Below, one piece after another: positions 1 through 9,023 of a stretch of 64,000 nucleotides of DNA. Source of the stretch: Brevundimonas goettingensis (GTDB lineage Bacteria; Pseudomonadota; Alphaproteobacteria; Caulobacterales; Caulobacteraceae); contig NZ_CP062222.1 of NCBI RefSeq assembly GCF_017487405.1, positions 1,411,001-1,475,000 on the forward strand, written 5' to 3'. Positions within the stretch are counted from its first letter, which is position 1. Every line of letters starts with the position of its first letter. Made by a program: the position numbers and the translations under genes. Below the pieces are notes generated by a model. It was not told where the DNA came from. It saw nothing but the letters and a program-made list of their open reading frames with translations, and searched no databases.

Positions 1-515
1 TCGACGCGCTCCGGCGCCTCGGCCGGAAACACCTGGAAGATAGCGGAATGCTCGGAATCGACCGGGATCAGGGTTCCGCCGCTCCGGGCTATGCGCTCGA
101 TCAGGCGCGGGCCGCAGCAGACCAGGCTTTCCTTGTTGGCGAGGGCGAGCGTCGCCCCCGTACCCGCCGCCGCCCAGGTCGAGCGCAGCCCGGCCGCACC
201 GACGATCGAGGCCATGATCCAGTCGGCCGGACGCGTCGCCGCCTCGACGACCGCCTGATCCCCCGCCGCGATCTCGATCTCCAGCCCCGACAGGGCGTCG
301 CGCAGCTCGCCCAGCCGCGCCTCGTCGGCGATCACCACCTGTTTCGGCTTCCAGCGTCGGGCCTGTTCGGCCAACCGGGCGACATTGCCGCCGCCGGTCA
401 GGACCTCGACCTCGAAGGCGCCGGTTCCGGCCGCCTCGGCCTGATCCATCAGGTCCAGCGTCGAACAGCCGACCGAGCCGGTCGACCCCAGCACGCTGAC
501 ACGACGCCGTATCAC
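1..515 (-). CDS. dxr: 1-deoxy-D-xylulose 5-phosphate reductoisomerase, N-terminal part (cut by window edge)
   Basis: Cytosolic enzyme of the MEP isoprenoid pathway; rearranges and reduces DXP to MEP with NADPH and a divalent metal. The first 171 codons are present. They show the Rossmann motif GSTGSVG (residues 10-16), ANKES (126-130) and PVDSEHSAIFQ (151-161), whose D153 and E155 match the metal-binding acidic pair of the family. The start is GTG and overlaps the cdsA stop in GTGA, so the two are translationally coupled. The remainder lies beyond base 1. Position after frr-uppS-cdsA is the usual proteobacterial order. Confidence 0.95.
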   Translation of the reverse strand, partial: MIRRRVSVLGSTGSVGCSTLDLMDQAEAAGTGAFEVEVLTGGGNVARLAEQARRWKPKQVVIADEARLGELRDALSGLEIEIAAGDQAVVEAATRPADWIMASIVGAAGLRSTWAAAGTGATLALANKESLVCCGPRLIERIARSGGTLIPVDSEHSAIFQVFPAEAPERV

Positions 516-1330
516 GCGGCCCGCTCCAGAAGGATCACCAGCCAGCGGCCCAGGGCCACCACCACGACCGCGAACATCAGGCCGTCGACCCGGTCCATCA
601 GCCCGCCGTGCCCGGGGATCAGATTGCCTGCGTCCTTGACCCCGAAGCGCCGCTTCAAGCCCGATTCCCAAAGGTCGCCCGCCATGGTCGCCAGCGCCGC
701 CGCCAGACCCAGAACCGCGCCCCATAAGATGTTCAGCCGGCCCATCTCAAGCCAATGCGCCATCCCGGCGCCGGCGATCATCCCCGCCGCCAGCCCGCCG
801 ATGAAGCCGGACCAGGTCTTGTTGGGCGAAAAGCGGGGCCACAATTTCGGCCCGCCCACGGCGCTGCCGACCAGATAGGCCAGGATGTCCGAGGCCCAGG
901 CCACGGCGAAGACCAGAACCGTCCAGTTCAGCCCTATCGGCGAATGGTCGTCCCTCAGCCAGATCAGCAGAACCGCCGGCCAGCCCAGATAGAGGACGCC
1001 ATAGGCCGCGTTCAACGCCTCCTGCCCCCGGCTGCGCGCGAATACGCCCGCGGCCCCGGCTCCGAAGACCAGCAGCACAAGGGCCAGCGACAGCTGCCCG
1101 ACATGGGCCGTCACGACCGCCGCGAAGAGGCCCAGGGCCACCGCCCCGGTCATCATCCGCCAGGCGCCGGGCGCGCTCATCATCGCCCATTCGACGGCCA
1201 GCAGGGCGCAGGCGATCAGGATCAGGGCAAGGAACCACACGCCCCCGGCCCAGGTGGCCAGAACGGCGGCGGGCGCCAGCACGACGGCTGACGCGGCGCG
1301 AATGCCTATGTCCCCAACCTTGAGCGCCAT
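512..1330 (-). CDS. cdsA: phosphatidate cytidylyltransferase (CDP-diacylglycerol synthase)
   Basis: Integral inner-membrane enzyme making CDP-diacylglycerol from phosphatidate and CTP, the branch point for phospholipids. The 272-residue protein is almost entirely hydrophobic helices and carries the CTP-transferase signature near its C-terminus: SGLKRRFGVKD followed by IPGHGGLMDRVDG. The start ATG at 1330 was chosen because it overlaps the uppS stop (TGATG) and gives the family length; an open frame continues upstream but only as a shadow of uppS. Confidence 0.95.
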   Translation of the reverse strand: MALKVGDIGIRAASAVVLAPAAVLATWAGGVWFLALILIACALLAVEWAMMSAPGAWRMMTGAVALGLFAAVVTAHVGQLSLALVLLVFGAGAAGVFARSRGQEALNAAYGVLYLGWPAVLLIWLRDDHSPIGLNWTVLVFAVAWASDILAYLVGSAVGGPKLWPRFSPNKTWSGFIGGLAAGMIAGAGMAHWLEMGRLNILWGAVLGLAAALATMAGDLWESGLKRRFGVKDAGNLIPGHGGLMDRVDGLMFAVVVVALGRWLVILLERAA

Positions 1331-2085
1331 CAGCCCGTCGCGAGCGCCGGTTGCGGCATCAGTCCGCCGAAACGGCGATCCCGGTTGCGGTATTGCTCGA
1401 CTGCCTCGCCCAGCGGGCCGGCGCCGTAGTCGGGCCAGAGCACGTTCTGGAACACCATTTCCGCGTAGGCGGCTTCCCACAGCAGGAAGTTCGACAGCCG
1501 CTGCTCGCCCGAGGTGCGCACGATCAGATCGACGGGCGGTCCCCCCGCGGTCGAAAGGCCGGCGCTCAGGGCCGCCTCGTCCAGCGGCCCCGTGGCCTCC
1601 CCGGCCAGGATCTTGTCGATATGGCGCTGGGCGGCGTCGACGATGTCGGCCTGACCGCCGTAGTTGAAGGCGACCTGCAGCAGGAAGCGGCTGTTGTGGG
1701 CCGTCTGGGCCTCGGCCCGGTCCACGATGGCGGCGATGTCGGCCGGCAGCCCCGTCCGACGGCCCAGAACCCGCACCCGCACGCCTTCGCGCGCCAGACG
1801 GTTCAGGTCGCTGGCCACATAGGACCGCACCAGACCCATCAGGTCCGACACTTCCTCGGCCGGCCGGCGCCAGTTCTCGGTCGAGAAGCCGAACACGGTC
1901 AGGCATTCCACCCCGAAAGACGGCGCGGCCTGGACGGTGCGTTTCAGGGCCTGGACCCCCTCGCGGTGGCCCATGGCGCGGGGAAGGCCCCGGGCCTGCG
2001 CCCAGCGACCGTTACCATCCATGATGAGCGCGACATGCTTGGGGCCTTCAGCGGCTCCGGGCAGACCGGCGGTGGGTGCCGTCAT
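1330..2085 (-). CDS. uppS: isoprenyl transferase (undecaprenyl diphosphate synthase)
   Basis: Cis-prenyltransferase that condenses isopentenyl-PP onto farnesyl-PP to make the undecaprenyl carrier for peptidoglycan and surface glycans. It shows the substrate motif IMDGNGRWA near residue 20, GHREGV, FGFSTENWRRP and the C-terminal RTSGEQRLSNFLLWE with the metal-binding Glu further on. With start ATG 2085 the protein has 251 residues, the family norm; the frame stays open upstream but those codons do not resemble the family. It links the MEP pathway (dxr) to the cell envelope. Confidence 0.95.
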   Translation of the reverse strand: MTAPTAGLPGAAEGPKHVALIMDGNGRWAQARGLPRAMGHREGVQALKRTVQAAPSFGVECLTVFGFSTENWRRPAEEVSDLMGLVRSYVASDLNRLAREGVRVRVLGRRTGLPADIAAIVDRAEAQTAHNSRFLLQVAFNYGGQADIVDAAQRHIDKILAGEATGPLDEAALSAGLSTAGGPPVDLIVRTSGEQRLSNFLLWEAAYAEMVFQNVLWPDYGAGPLGEAVEQYRNRDRRFGGLMPQPALATG

Positions 2086-2119
2086 TTCATTTGCGTCCTG
2101 GCAGGGTCTGAGGCGGACC

Positions 2120-2677
2120 TCAGACCTGCATGATCTCAACTTCCTTGGTCTTCAAGGTCTCGTCGATGCGTTTGATGGCGGCGTCGGTGTCCTTCTGGAC
2201 CTCGGTCTCCAACTTCTTCTGGTCGTCCTGGCTGATGTCGCCCGCCTTCTCGGCCTTCTTCAGGTCGTCGTTGGCGTCGCGGCGCACGTTGCGCACGGCG
2301 ATCTTCTGCTGCTCGGCGTATTTGGCGGCCAGCTTGGCCAGGTCCTTGCGGCGCTCTTCGGTCAGGGGCGGCACGGGAATGCGCAGGGTCTGGCCGTCCA
2401 CGACGGGGTTCAGGCCCAGGCCGGCGGCGCGGATGGCCTTCTCGACCGGTCCGACCATCGACTTGTCCCAGACGCTGACCGAGATCAGCCGGGGCTCGGG
2501 CACGCTGATCGCGGCGACGGCGTTGAGCGGCGAGTTCGAGCCATAGGCCTGGACCGAGACCGGATCCAGCAGACCGGCGTGGGCGCGACCGGTGCGCAGG
2601 CCGCTGTATTCTTCCTTCAGCGAGGACACGGCCTTGTCCATGCGCTCGCGATAGGTGTTCAGATCTGGCTTGGCCAT
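2120..2677 (-). CDS. frr: ribosome recycling factor
   Basis: RRF splits post-termination ribosomes together with EF-G. The 185-residue protein is full length and shows the conserved start of helix 1 ([21 protein letters not shown]), the [19 protein letters not shown] segment and the charged C-terminal helix. It lies 42 bp downstream of pyrH and 34 bp upstream of uppS, the standard pyrH-frr-uppS arrangement. Confidence 0.97.
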   Translation of the reverse strand: MAKPDLNTYRERMDKAVSSLKEEYSGLRTGRAHAGLLDPVSVQAYGSNSPLNAVAAISVPEPRLISVSVWDKSMVGPVEKAIRAAGLGLNPVVDGQTLRIPVPPLTEERRKDLAKLAAKYAEQQKIAVRNVRRDANDDLKKAEKAGDISQDDQKKLETEVQKDTDAAIKRIDETLKTKEVEIMQV

Positions 2678-2719
2678 GATGGTCTCCTCGAGTCTCTTGT
2701 AGTCAGACGGCCCATATAG

Positions 2720-3463
2720 TCAGGCAGACGGGGCGTTGTCGCTGATCACCGTAAAGGCGCCCTCGCCGCGCAGCACGCGGTGGAACGCGCCCTCCTCGCG
2801 GATCGAGAAGACGACGATCGGAATGCCGCTGTCGCGCATCAGGGCCACGGCCGAGGCGTCCATGACACGCAGGTCCTGCGCCAGCACCTGCTGATAGGTC
2901 AGGGTGTCGTAACGGGTGGCCTTCGGGTCCTTCTTGGGATCGGCCGTATAGACCCCGTCCACGCTGGTGCCCTTCAGCAGGGCGTCGCAGCCCATTTCGG
3001 CTGCGCGCAGGGCGGCGCCCGAGTCGGTCGTGAAGAACGGCGCGCCGACGCCGGCGGCGAAGATCACCACCCGGCCCTTTTCGAGATGACGCAGGGCGCG
3101 GCGGCGGATGTAGGGCTCGGCGACGGCCGGCATGGTCAGGGCGCTCTGCACCCGGGTCTGCACGCCGATCTTCTCCAGCGCCGCCTGCATGGCCAGGGCG
3201 TTCATGACCGTGGCCAGCATGCCCATCTGGTCGGCGGTGGCGCGGTCCATGTCTCCGGCCGCCTTGGACAGACCGCGGAAGATGTTGCCGCCGCCGATCA
3301 CCAGGCAGATCTCGATGCCTTCGCTGGCGACCGAGCCGACGGCCCGGGCCACCTCGGCGACCGTCTTCATGTCGATGCCGTAGGGCTGGTCGCCCATCAG
3401 CACCTCGCCCGACACCTTCAGCAGCACCCGTTTGTATTTCGGGGCGTGGTCGACGTCGGACAT
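2720..3463 (-). CDS. pyrH: UMP kinase
   Basis: Hexameric amino-acid-kinase-fold enzyme converting UMP to UDP with ATP, regulated by GTP and UTP in the family. Motifs: KVSGEVLMG (residues 16-24), [10 protein letters not shown], the [12 protein letters not shown] helix, [11 protein letters not shown] and [13 protein letters not shown]. The length of 247 residues fits. It is the first gene of the pyrH-frr-uppS-cdsA-dxr transcription unit and has a candidate promoter 45-74 bp upstream. Confidence 0.97.
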   Translation of the reverse strand: MSDVDHAPKYKRVLLKVSGEVLMGDQPYGIDMKTVAEVARAVGSVASEGIEICLVIGGGNIFRGLSKAAGDMDRATADQMGMLATVMNALAMQAALEKIGVQTRVQSALTMPAVAEPYIRRRALRHLEKGRVVIFAAGVGAPFFTTDSGAALRAAEMGCDALLKGTSVDGVYTADPKKDPKATRYDTLTYQQVLAQDLRVMDASAVALMRDSGIPIVVFSIREEGAFHRVLRGEGAFTVISDNAPSA

Positions 3464-3507
3464 GGGAAAGCTCTTTCGCGAGGGGCGGCGCGGATTCGGG
3501 ACAGCGC

Positions 3508-3537
3508 CTTATAGACGAAGGGCGCCCCTCGCTTCAA
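3508..3537 (-). promoter_or_regulatory. candidate sigma-70-type promoter for pyrH-frr-uppS-cdsA-dxr
   Basis: Read on the minus strand, TTGAAG (3537-3532) is followed by an 18-base spacer and TATAAG (3513-3508). It sits in the gap between the M28 peptidase stop and pyrH, leaving about 40 bases of leader before the ATG. This is a consensus-by-eye call with no experimental support. Confidence 0.5.
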
Positions 3538-3569
3538 AGCCTTATGGATACGATCTTTTCAGGATCGTT

Positions 3570-5186
3570 TCAGTTCGGGGCCGGATAGGCGAACGGGTCG
3601 CTGGGCGTCGGCAGGGTCGGCAGCGGCATGCGCGGCAGGGGCTCGTCGCTGTTGGCCGCGCTCAGCAGGATGCTGGCCAGCACCACGGCCGCCTGACGCA
3701 GATCATCCGCCTTCAGATGGTCATAGGTGTCGGCCGAGGTGTGGTGGATGCGGCTGTTGTAGTCCAGCGGGTCCTGAATGAACTGGAAGCCCGGAACGCC
3801 CACGGTCTGCATATAGACGTGGTCGGTGCCGCCCGACGGACGCAGGCCCACGGTCGTCACCCCCATGCTCTCGAACGGCTTCAGCCACTTCTCCAGGATC
3901 GGAGCGGCCGCGATATTGCCCTCGGCGTTGATGCCGCGGATCTTGCCCGAGCCGTTGTCGATGTTGAAATAGGCGACCAGGTCCGAATAGCCGGGACGCG
4001 GCTGGATCGGCCAGCGGGCGCGCCAGGTGCGGTTGTTGGTCAGGTTGGCGAAGGCCGGATCGCTCAGCGGCGCCCGCGTCGCCAGATGCTGGTCCACATA
4101 GGCCAGCGAGCCCCACAGTCCCTGCTCTTCCCCGCTCCACAGGGCGAAGCGGATGGTGCGCTTGGGCTTGACGTTCATCGCCTTCAGGATGCGCGCCGCC
4201 TCCATGATCACCGCGCTGCCGGCGGCGTTGTCCGAGGCGCCGTCGCCCGCGACCCAGCTGTCCAGGTGGGCGCCGGCCATGACGTATTCGCCGCCGCGGG
4301 CCGAACCCGGGATGTCGGCGATGATGTTGTAGGCGTTGACGTCGGTGTCGTCGTACTGGACCTCGCTCATCAGCTCCAGGGTCGGCGCCGTGCCGCTCAG
4401 GGCCAGACGGGCCAGACGGCGATAGTCCTCGGCCGCCAGCTCCATGCCGGGCACGGTCGGGGTCTGGCCGACGCGATAGCCCGAGCCGGTGCCGTGCAGC
4501 AGGTCGCCGTCACGCGCCGACATCCGCACCAGGGCGATCGCGCCCTCGGCCTTCAGGAAGGCGTCCAGCTTGCCGGCGAAGTCGGCCTGCGGGCTGCGCA
4601 GACCGCGCTCGGCGGCCGCCGGGTCGTTGCGCGGCTGGGAGAAGCTCGTCCGATCGGCCAGCTGGGCGTCGGTCCAGCGCAGGAAGGGCGCCGTGTCCGG
4701 CTCCGAGCCCGTATCCGGGGTCGAGATCATCACGATCTTGCCCTGCAGCTTGCCTTTCCAGGCGTCGAACTGGCCGGCGTTGGCGATCGGCGCGACCACC
4801 ACGGGGCCGCTGATCGTTCCGCCGGTGCCCGGCGTCCAGGCGATCGGGATGGCGTGCAGGTCGAGCGGGCGGGGTTCGATCATCCGTGCGCTCGAGCGCA
4901 CGATCGACCAGCCGCGGCCGAACTCGAAGCCCTCGGCGTGGACGTTCGACAGGCCCCAGTCGCGGAACTGCTGCTGGGTCCAGCCCTCGGCCTGGCGCAT
5001 CGCAGGCGAGTTGGTCAGCCGACCGCCGATGACGTCGGTCAGATGCTGGGCCGTCTGCATCACCTGCGAGTGGTTCATGCCCTGGTCGACGATGCCGTTG
5101 ACGGCGTTCAGATCGACCTCCTGCGCCAGCGAAGGCGTGGCGACAAACAAGGCGGCGGCGGAAACGGCGGCAAGCAGACGTGACAT
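3570..5186 (-). CDS. exported M28-family zinc metallopeptidase with PA domain
   Basis: Probable periplasmic aminopeptidase/carboxypeptidase. A Sec signal peptide ends at about residue 22 (AAALFVATPSLAQ). A PA-like domain (TISGPVVVAPIANAG onward) precedes the catalytic domain, which keeps the zinc ligands and catalytic acid: GAHLDSW, the Asp in GDGASDNAAG, the EE pair in WSGEEQGLWG, the Asp in YFNIDNGSG, and the His in RIHHTSADTYDHL. Start 5186 is chosen because it begins the signal peptide; the frame is open 29 codons further. It interrupts the common tsf-pyrH adjacency. Substrate is unknown. Confidence 0.9.
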   Translation of the reverse strand: MSRLLAAVSAAALFVATPSLAQEVDLNAVNGIVDQGMNHSQVMQTAQHLTDVIGGRLTNSPAMRQAEGWTQQQFRDWGLSNVHAEGFEFGRGWSIVRSSARMIEPRPLDLHAIPIAWTPGTGGTISGPVVVAPIANAGQFDAWKGKLQGKIVMISTPDTGSEPDTAPFLRWTDAQLADRTSFSQPRNDPAAAERGLRSPQADFAGKLDAFLKAEGAIALVRMSARDGDLLHGTGSGYRVGQTPTVPGMELAAEDYRRLARLALSGTAPTLELMSEVQYDDTDVNAYNIIADIPGSARGGEYVMAGAHLDSWVAGDGASDNAAGSAVIMEAARILKAMNVKPKRTIRFALWSGEEQGLWGSLAYVDQHLATRAPLSDPAFANLTNNRTWRARWPIQPRPGYSDLVAYFNIDNGSGKIRGINAEGNIAAAPILEKWLKPFESMGVTTVGLRPSGGTDHVYMQTVGVPGFQFIQDPLDYNSRIHHTSADTYDHLKADDLRQAAVVLASILLSAANSDEPLPRMPLPTLPTPSDPFAYPAPN

Positions 5187-5290
5187 GAAGAACGGCCCCA
5201 ACTTCGATCCAGACTCAAATGAGGCCCTTCTGTGCCCGGAACCGTCACGGTTCGCAAACCCGCCCCGTTCCAAAGTGATGTCCGGAAACG

Positions 5291-5323
5291 CAAAAGGGGC
5301 CGGCGATCGCTCGCCGGCCCCTT
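5291..5323 (-). terminator. intrinsic terminator after tsf
   Basis: A perfect 13-bp inverted repeat (arms 5294-5306 and 5311-5323, 4-base loop) is followed on the minus strand by TTTTGCGTTTC. It lies 25 bp past the tsf stop, so it should end the rpsB-tsf transcript before the peptidase gene. Confidence 0.85.
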
Positions 5324-5347
5324 CCGTGTCTTGAATGACGAGAGGGC

Positions 5348-6286
5348 TTAACCCTGCATCATCGAGGCGACTTCGGCGGCGAAGTCCGGGCCTTCGACCT
5401 TCTCGACGCCTTCACCCAGGGCCAGACGGACGAAACCGGCCAGCTTCAGGTTGGACGAGCCCAGTTCCTTGCCCGAGTTGGCGACCAGCTGTTCGATGGT
5501 CACATCCGGGTCCATGACGAACGGCTGCTTGGACAGCACCACGTCCTTCTGGAACTTGTTGATCTGGCCTTCCACGATCTTGTCGATCATGTTTTCCGGC
5601 TTGCCTTCTTCCTTGGCCTTTTCGGTCAGAACGGCGCGTTCCTTCTCGATGGCGGCGGGGTCCAGGTCGTCGGTGTTCAGCGACAGCGGCGCCGTGGCGG
5701 CGACGTGCATGGCGATCTTGCGGCCCAGCTCACGCAGGGCGGCCTTGTCGCCTTCGCCTTCCAGGGCGACCAGAACGCCGATGCGGCCCAGGCCCGGCGA
5801 GACGGCGTTGTGGACGTAGGAGGCGACGACGCCTTCCGACACGGCCAGACGCGCGGCGCGACGCAGCTGCATGTTCTCGCCGATGGTGGCGATCATCTGG
5901 GTCACTTCGTCCTGGACGGACTTGCCGTTTTCCAGAACCGCGCCGTGCAGGTCCTCGACCGAACCGTGCTCCAGGCCGTGAACGGCGAACTGGTTGGCGG
6001 CGTTCTGGAACAGCTCGTTGCGGGCGACGAAGTCGGTTTCCGAGTTGAACTCGATGGCGGCGCCGATTTCGCCCTTGCCTTCATCGCGCGTGGCGACGGC
6101 GACCAGGCCTTCAGCAGCGACGCGGTCGGCCTTCTTGGCGGCCTTGGACAGGCCCTTGGCGCGCAGCCAGTCGATCGCGGCGTTGATGTCGCCGTCGGTT
6201 TCCTGGAGGGCCTTTTTGCAGTCCATCATGCCCACGCCGGACTTGGCGCGCAGTTCCATGACGAGGGCGGCGGTGATCTCAGCCAT
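5348..6286 (-). CDS. tsf: translation elongation factor Ts
   Basis: Guanine nucleotide exchange factor for EF-Tu. Recognised by the UBA-like N-terminus ([16 protein letters not shown]), the TDFVARN motif near residue 82, and two core repeats ending at [11 protein letters not shown]. Its 312 residues are normal for alphaproteobacteria. It lies about 100 bp downstream of rpsB with a hairpin in the gap, the universal rpsB-tsf pair. Confidence 0.97.
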   Translation of the reverse strand: MAEITAALVMELRAKSGVGMMDCKKALQETDGDINAAIDWLRAKGLSKAAKKADRVAAEGLVAVATRDEGKGEIGAAIEFNSETDFVARNELFQNAANQFAVHGLEHGSVEDLHGAVLENGKSVQDEVTQMIATIGENMQLRRAARLAVSEGVVASYVHNAVSPGLGRIGVLVALEGEGDKAALRELGRKIAMHVAATAPLSLNTDDLDPAAIEKERAVLTEKAKEEGKPENMIDKIVEGQINKFQKDVVLSKQPFVMDPDVTIEQLVANSGKELGSSNLKLAGFVRLALGEGVEKVEGPDFAAEVASMMQG

Positions 6287-6326
6287 TGTATAGCTCCTGG
6301 TATCGATGGGTATTCGTAATGCGATA

Positions 6327-6353
6327 GCGGCCGGGCGTGGTTAGCCCGGCCGC
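6327..6353 (-). promoter_or_regulatory. rpsB-tsf intercistronic hairpin
   Basis: A perfect 10-bp GC-rich inverted repeat (6327-6336 with 6344-6353, 7-base loop) lies between the rpsB stop and tsf start. No U-tract follows it on the minus strand, so it is more likely an attenuator or processing/stability element than a full terminator. Confidence 0.5.
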
Positions 6354-6390
6354 ATGTCAGTTTGACCGTCGGAAGAAAGCCGGGTGCGGC

Positions 6391-7281
6391 TTAGACCGCG
6401 GCTTGCTCGGTTTCGACGGCGTCGTTGGCGTCCGAAGTGGCGTCCTGGGCTTCACCCGAGGCGACCAGCAGTTCGTCGGCGACGGCTTCCGTGCCGGCCG
6501 GGGCGGCGTCAGCGGCGACCGGAGCCGAGGCTTCGGCCAGCATCGGCTCGACCGGGTTTTCCGAAGCGCCCAGGTCGACGCCCGAGTTCGAGGCGCCGGC
6601 GGCCAGGCCGTCCAGGACGGCGTCGGCGATCAGGTCGCAGTAGGTCTGGATGGCGCGGGCGGCGTCGTCGTTGCCGGGCACCGGATAGGTGATGCCGTCC
6701 GGATCCGAGTTGGTGTCCAGGATGGCGATGACCGGGATGTTCAGCTTGCGGGCTTCCAGGATCGCGATCGCTTCCTTGTTGGTGTCGATCACGAACATGA
6801 TGTCCGGGATGGAGCCCATGTCCTTGATGCCGCCGAGGGACAGTTCCAGCTTGTCCTTCTCGCGACCCAGGGTCACCAGTTCCTTCTTGACCCGGCCTTC
6901 GCCGCCGCGGTCCATGATGCCTTCCAGCTCGCGCAGGCGGGCGATCGAGCCCGACACGGTGCGCCAGTTGGTCAGGGTGCCGCCGAGCCAGCGGTGATTC
7001 ACATAGTACTGGGCGCAGCGCTTGGCGGCTTCAGCCACCGGGTCCGAGGCCTGGCGCTTGGTGCCGACGAACAGGACGCGGCCGCCCTTCGCGGCGACGT
7101 CGCGCACGGCCACCAGAGCCTGGTGGAACAGGGGCATCGTCTGCGACAGGTCGATGATGTGGATGTTCGAGCGCGCGCCGAAGATGTAGCGATCCATCTT
7201 CGGGTTCCAGCGGTGCGTCTGGTGACCGAAGTGAGCGCCGGCTTCGAGCAGGGTGCGCATGGAGAATTCAGGCAGAGCCAT
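6391..7281 (-). CDS. rpsB: 30S ribosomal protein S2
   Basis: Core small-subunit protein. It shows [19 protein letters not shown] near the N-terminus, [14 protein letters not shown] around residue 95 and the [13 protein letters not shown] and [16 protein letters not shown] segments. The protein has 296 residues: after the S2 fold ends (about residue 230) there is an Ala/Glu/Asp-rich, probably disordered C-terminal extension, as in several alphaproteobacteria. First gene of the rpsB-tsf unit. Confidence 0.97.
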   Translation of the reverse strand: MALPEFSMRTLLEAGAHFGHQTHRWNPKMDRYIFGARSNIHIIDLSQTMPLFHQALVAVRDVAAKGGRVLFVGTKRQASDPVAEAAKRCAQYYVNHRWLGGTLTNWRTVSGSIARLRELEGIMDRGGEGRVKKELVTLGREKDKLELSLGGIKDMGSIPDIMFVIDTNKEAIAILEARKLNIPVIAILDTNSDPDGITYPVPGNDDAARAIQTYCDLIADAVLDGLAAGASNSGVDLGASENPVEPMLAEASAPVAADAAPAGTEAVADELLVASGEAQDATSDANDAVETEQAAV

Positions 7282-7407
7282 CTTTGGAAGTCCTTTTTCC
7301 GATTATTCCGCCGCAGACGGGTAAAAGGAGGCGGTTGCCTCCCTCGGAACGGCCCGGACCGGGATGTCTCCCCGACCCACGCCACGCCTGCGTGTGAAGT
7401 GGGCGCG

Positions 7408-7436
7408 GATGTAGTGGGGTTGGACGGAAAAGGCAA
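7408..7436 (-). promoter_or_regulatory. candidate promoter for rpsB-tsf
   Basis: On the minus strand TTGCCT (7436-7431) and TACATC (7413-7408) are separated by 17 bases, about 120 bp upstream of the rpsB start. The long leader fits autoregulated ribosomal protein genes. Called by eye. Confidence 0.45.
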
Positions 7437-7462
7437 GCGGGGGTGTGAACACCTGACTTCCG

Positions 7463-7532
7463 CTCATCCCCGCGACGGCGGGGACCCAGTTCTTTGAGCC
7501 AGATGGGGGACCCAGCCCTTTGAGCCAGATGC
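7463..7532. repeat. palindromic intergenic repeat plus 26-bp tandem duplication
   Basis: A CTCATCCCCGC-ACG-GCGGGGACCCAG-type palindrome (7463-7489) runs into two tandem 26-base units (7481-7506 and 7507-7532) that both read GGGACCCAG..CTTTGAGCCAGATG, with two differences around the TT/CC position and one at the last base. The palindrome has the same outer frame (TCATCC...GGACCCA) as the two arms at 62464-62597. Confidence 0.7.
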
Positions 7533-7721
7533 ATGTGACCCGAAGGCCCCAAATCTTCCGTCGCGGTCACCCCACTTAGCCAGTTTAAACCAGGCCCCGG
7601 CGCTGGACGGCCGGACGGCCTTCCTCCAGCAGATTGCGGGGTAGCAGCCACTGCAGGGACGACCTTGTCCGGCGTCCGCATGCTCCATGCATTCATGCAC
7701 GTTAGAACAATCTAAACACGT

Positions 7722-8141
7722 ATGCCGCGAGATTGCTTCGGCCACACTCTCCCGGAGCGTCACTTGTTCCTTATCGCCACTATCGCTATCGCAACCTGTG
7801 TTCCGGCAGGAATGACCATGCCGGGAACCGACATCCCGGTAGTGCGCGTCACAGGCGCCGCGATTCTGGATGGAACCAGCGCGGCTGACGCCGAGCAGCG
7901 CCATCGGCGCTTCTTCAGCTTGATGGATAGAGACAAGGATGACGTCATCTCAGGCGAAGAAGTGCCCGTCGGGACAGCCGGAAATGGTTCCGACCCCTTC
8001 GCGCCTACCCGCAGCAGCACAAGCCAGTGGATGAATGCGGTCGATCAGAACAAAGACAATCGCGTCGATTGGAAAGAGTTTAGCGAGCACTTCCTTCCTC
8101 TCGCCGCGATTGGCCGTTGTCAGAGAGGGATCACGGATTGA
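7722..8141 (+). CDS. small exported EF-hand protein
   Basis: Two canonical calcium-binding loops are visible: D69-x-D71-x-D73-x-V-I-x-x-x-E80 and D108-x-N110-x-D112-x-R-V-x-x-x-E119. Each has the hydrophobic residue at loop position 8 and Glu at position 12. A hydrophobic stretch at residues 15-30 looks like a signal peptide or anchor, so the domain is probably periplasmic. An alternative TTG start at 7764 has a GGAG ribosome site six bases upstream and may be the true start. The 3' end overlaps the convergent small gene by 11 bp. Function beyond calcium binding is unknown. Confidence 0.75.
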   Translation: MPRDCFGHTLPERHLFLIATIAIATCVPAGMTMPGTDIPVVRVTGAAILDGTSAADAEQRHRRFFSLMDRDKDDVISGEEVPVGTAGNGSDPFAPTRSSTSQWMNAVDQNKDNRVDWKEFSEHFLPLAAIGRCQRGITD

Positions 8142-8337
8142 CGATGATCTCGCCTTCACGACAGTCGTAGGCGACCAGAACATACTCGCATTGGTAGGAG
8201 CCACCTTCTCCAAACGTACAGCGCGGTTCGTACCGGTAGTCGCAGACCCACCCCGATGGAGAAGCTGCTGACATATGCGGGACGAGAGCGGCGCTGACTG
8301 CGATGGCCGCAGCGACAAGAACACGATTAATTTTCAA
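8131..8337 (-). CDS. small Cys-rich exported protein, unknown function
   Basis: With a TTG start at 8337, preceded by a GGGGG tract, this is a 68-residue protein with a clear signal peptide (LKINRVLVAAAIAVSAALV). A mature part of about 44 residues has four cysteines (C32, C40, C50, C59), suggesting two disulfides. The frame is open further upstream but those codons do not look coding. I do not recognise a family. It converges on the EF-hand gene with overlapping 3' ends. Confidence 0.5.
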   Translation of the reverse strand: MKINRVLVAAAIAVSAALVPHMSAASPSGWVCDYRYEPRCTFGEGGSYQCEYVLVAYDCREGEIIVNP

Positions 8338-9023
8338 GGTTTCTACCCCCGGGAACGTGCGGCGATTCTGCACGAATAAAGTGTGTGCTCGTCCTAGGGG
8401 TGTAGCAAGGCTATTTATTAACCTTTCGTTGAACTTGATCGCTTCGCCGGAGGATGTTGAAGCCGTTGAGGGGCATCGCAATGCCCTTCTAGGCGCTCCA
8501 AAATCACAGTCTTTGACCAGTTCCCATTCAGCCCCTGACGGTCGCAGGGCGCATCGTCCCTAGGCTCTTTTTCGGGCGGATTTCGACCGTCTCGCGCAAG
8601 GCTGTGCCGCCCCGATGCCGGCGACACCGTCGATATCACAGCCTGAGCCTTCAGCGACTTCCAGTTCGCATCCCCGGGCTGAGAAAGCCGCCCGCATTCA
8701 AAGGCCTGCGGCGCTCGCGCCGCGATCGGTTAGGCGCCGGTCCTGGAGGTGTTAGACTGCGCCCGACCTCCCGCCTCCGGTCTTTGACATCCCCGAACCC
8801 AATGCACCCCCTTGCACTCCGAGTGCAAGAACATCACCGGTTATGCATCCTTTGAATTCCGCACCTTGCGGGCCAATCCTGCGCCCCGACCTTCACGATT
8901 GCACTTTTTGCACCCGCCGTTTTTTTCGAGTGCAATCCGGCGCGTCGCCAGCCTGACGAAAGCGTAACTACCCCTCCTCCCCAACGCCGGTTACCCAAGG
9001 CGCGTCCTGTCCCGGAGCCGGCC
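8338..9023. other. gene-poor intergenic region upstream of the S41 peptidase
   Basis: About 690 bases with no ORF that resembles a protein on either strand. The first half is less GC-rich than its surroundings (8341-8440). The second half holds the TTGCAC/GTGCAA repeats listed separately. Confidence 0.55.
8811..8937. repeat. TTGCACTC/GAGTGCAA inverted repeats
   Basis: A perfect 19-bp palindrome, CTTGCACTC-C-GAGTGCAAG (8811-8829), is followed by a second inverted repeat with 9-bp arms GATTGCACT (8897-8905) and AGTGCAATC (8929-8937). The second pair encloses TTTTGCACCC and a run of seven T. A related piece spans the start codon of the next gene (9024-9042) and another lies at 61822-61860. These may be regulator half-sites or a short dispersed repeat. 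Confidence 0.65.

Larger units (their letters stand above)
7282..7721. other. rpsB leader and repeat-bearing intergenic region
   Basis: There is no convincing gene in these 440 bases. The left 130 bases are the putative rpsB 5' leader, including a GGAGGC/GCCTCC hairpin around 7327-7342. The middle holds the rpsB promoter candidate, and 7463-7532 holds a palindromic repeat plus a 26-bp tandem duplication. Nothing recognisable is seen from 7533 to 7721. Confidence 0.6.
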
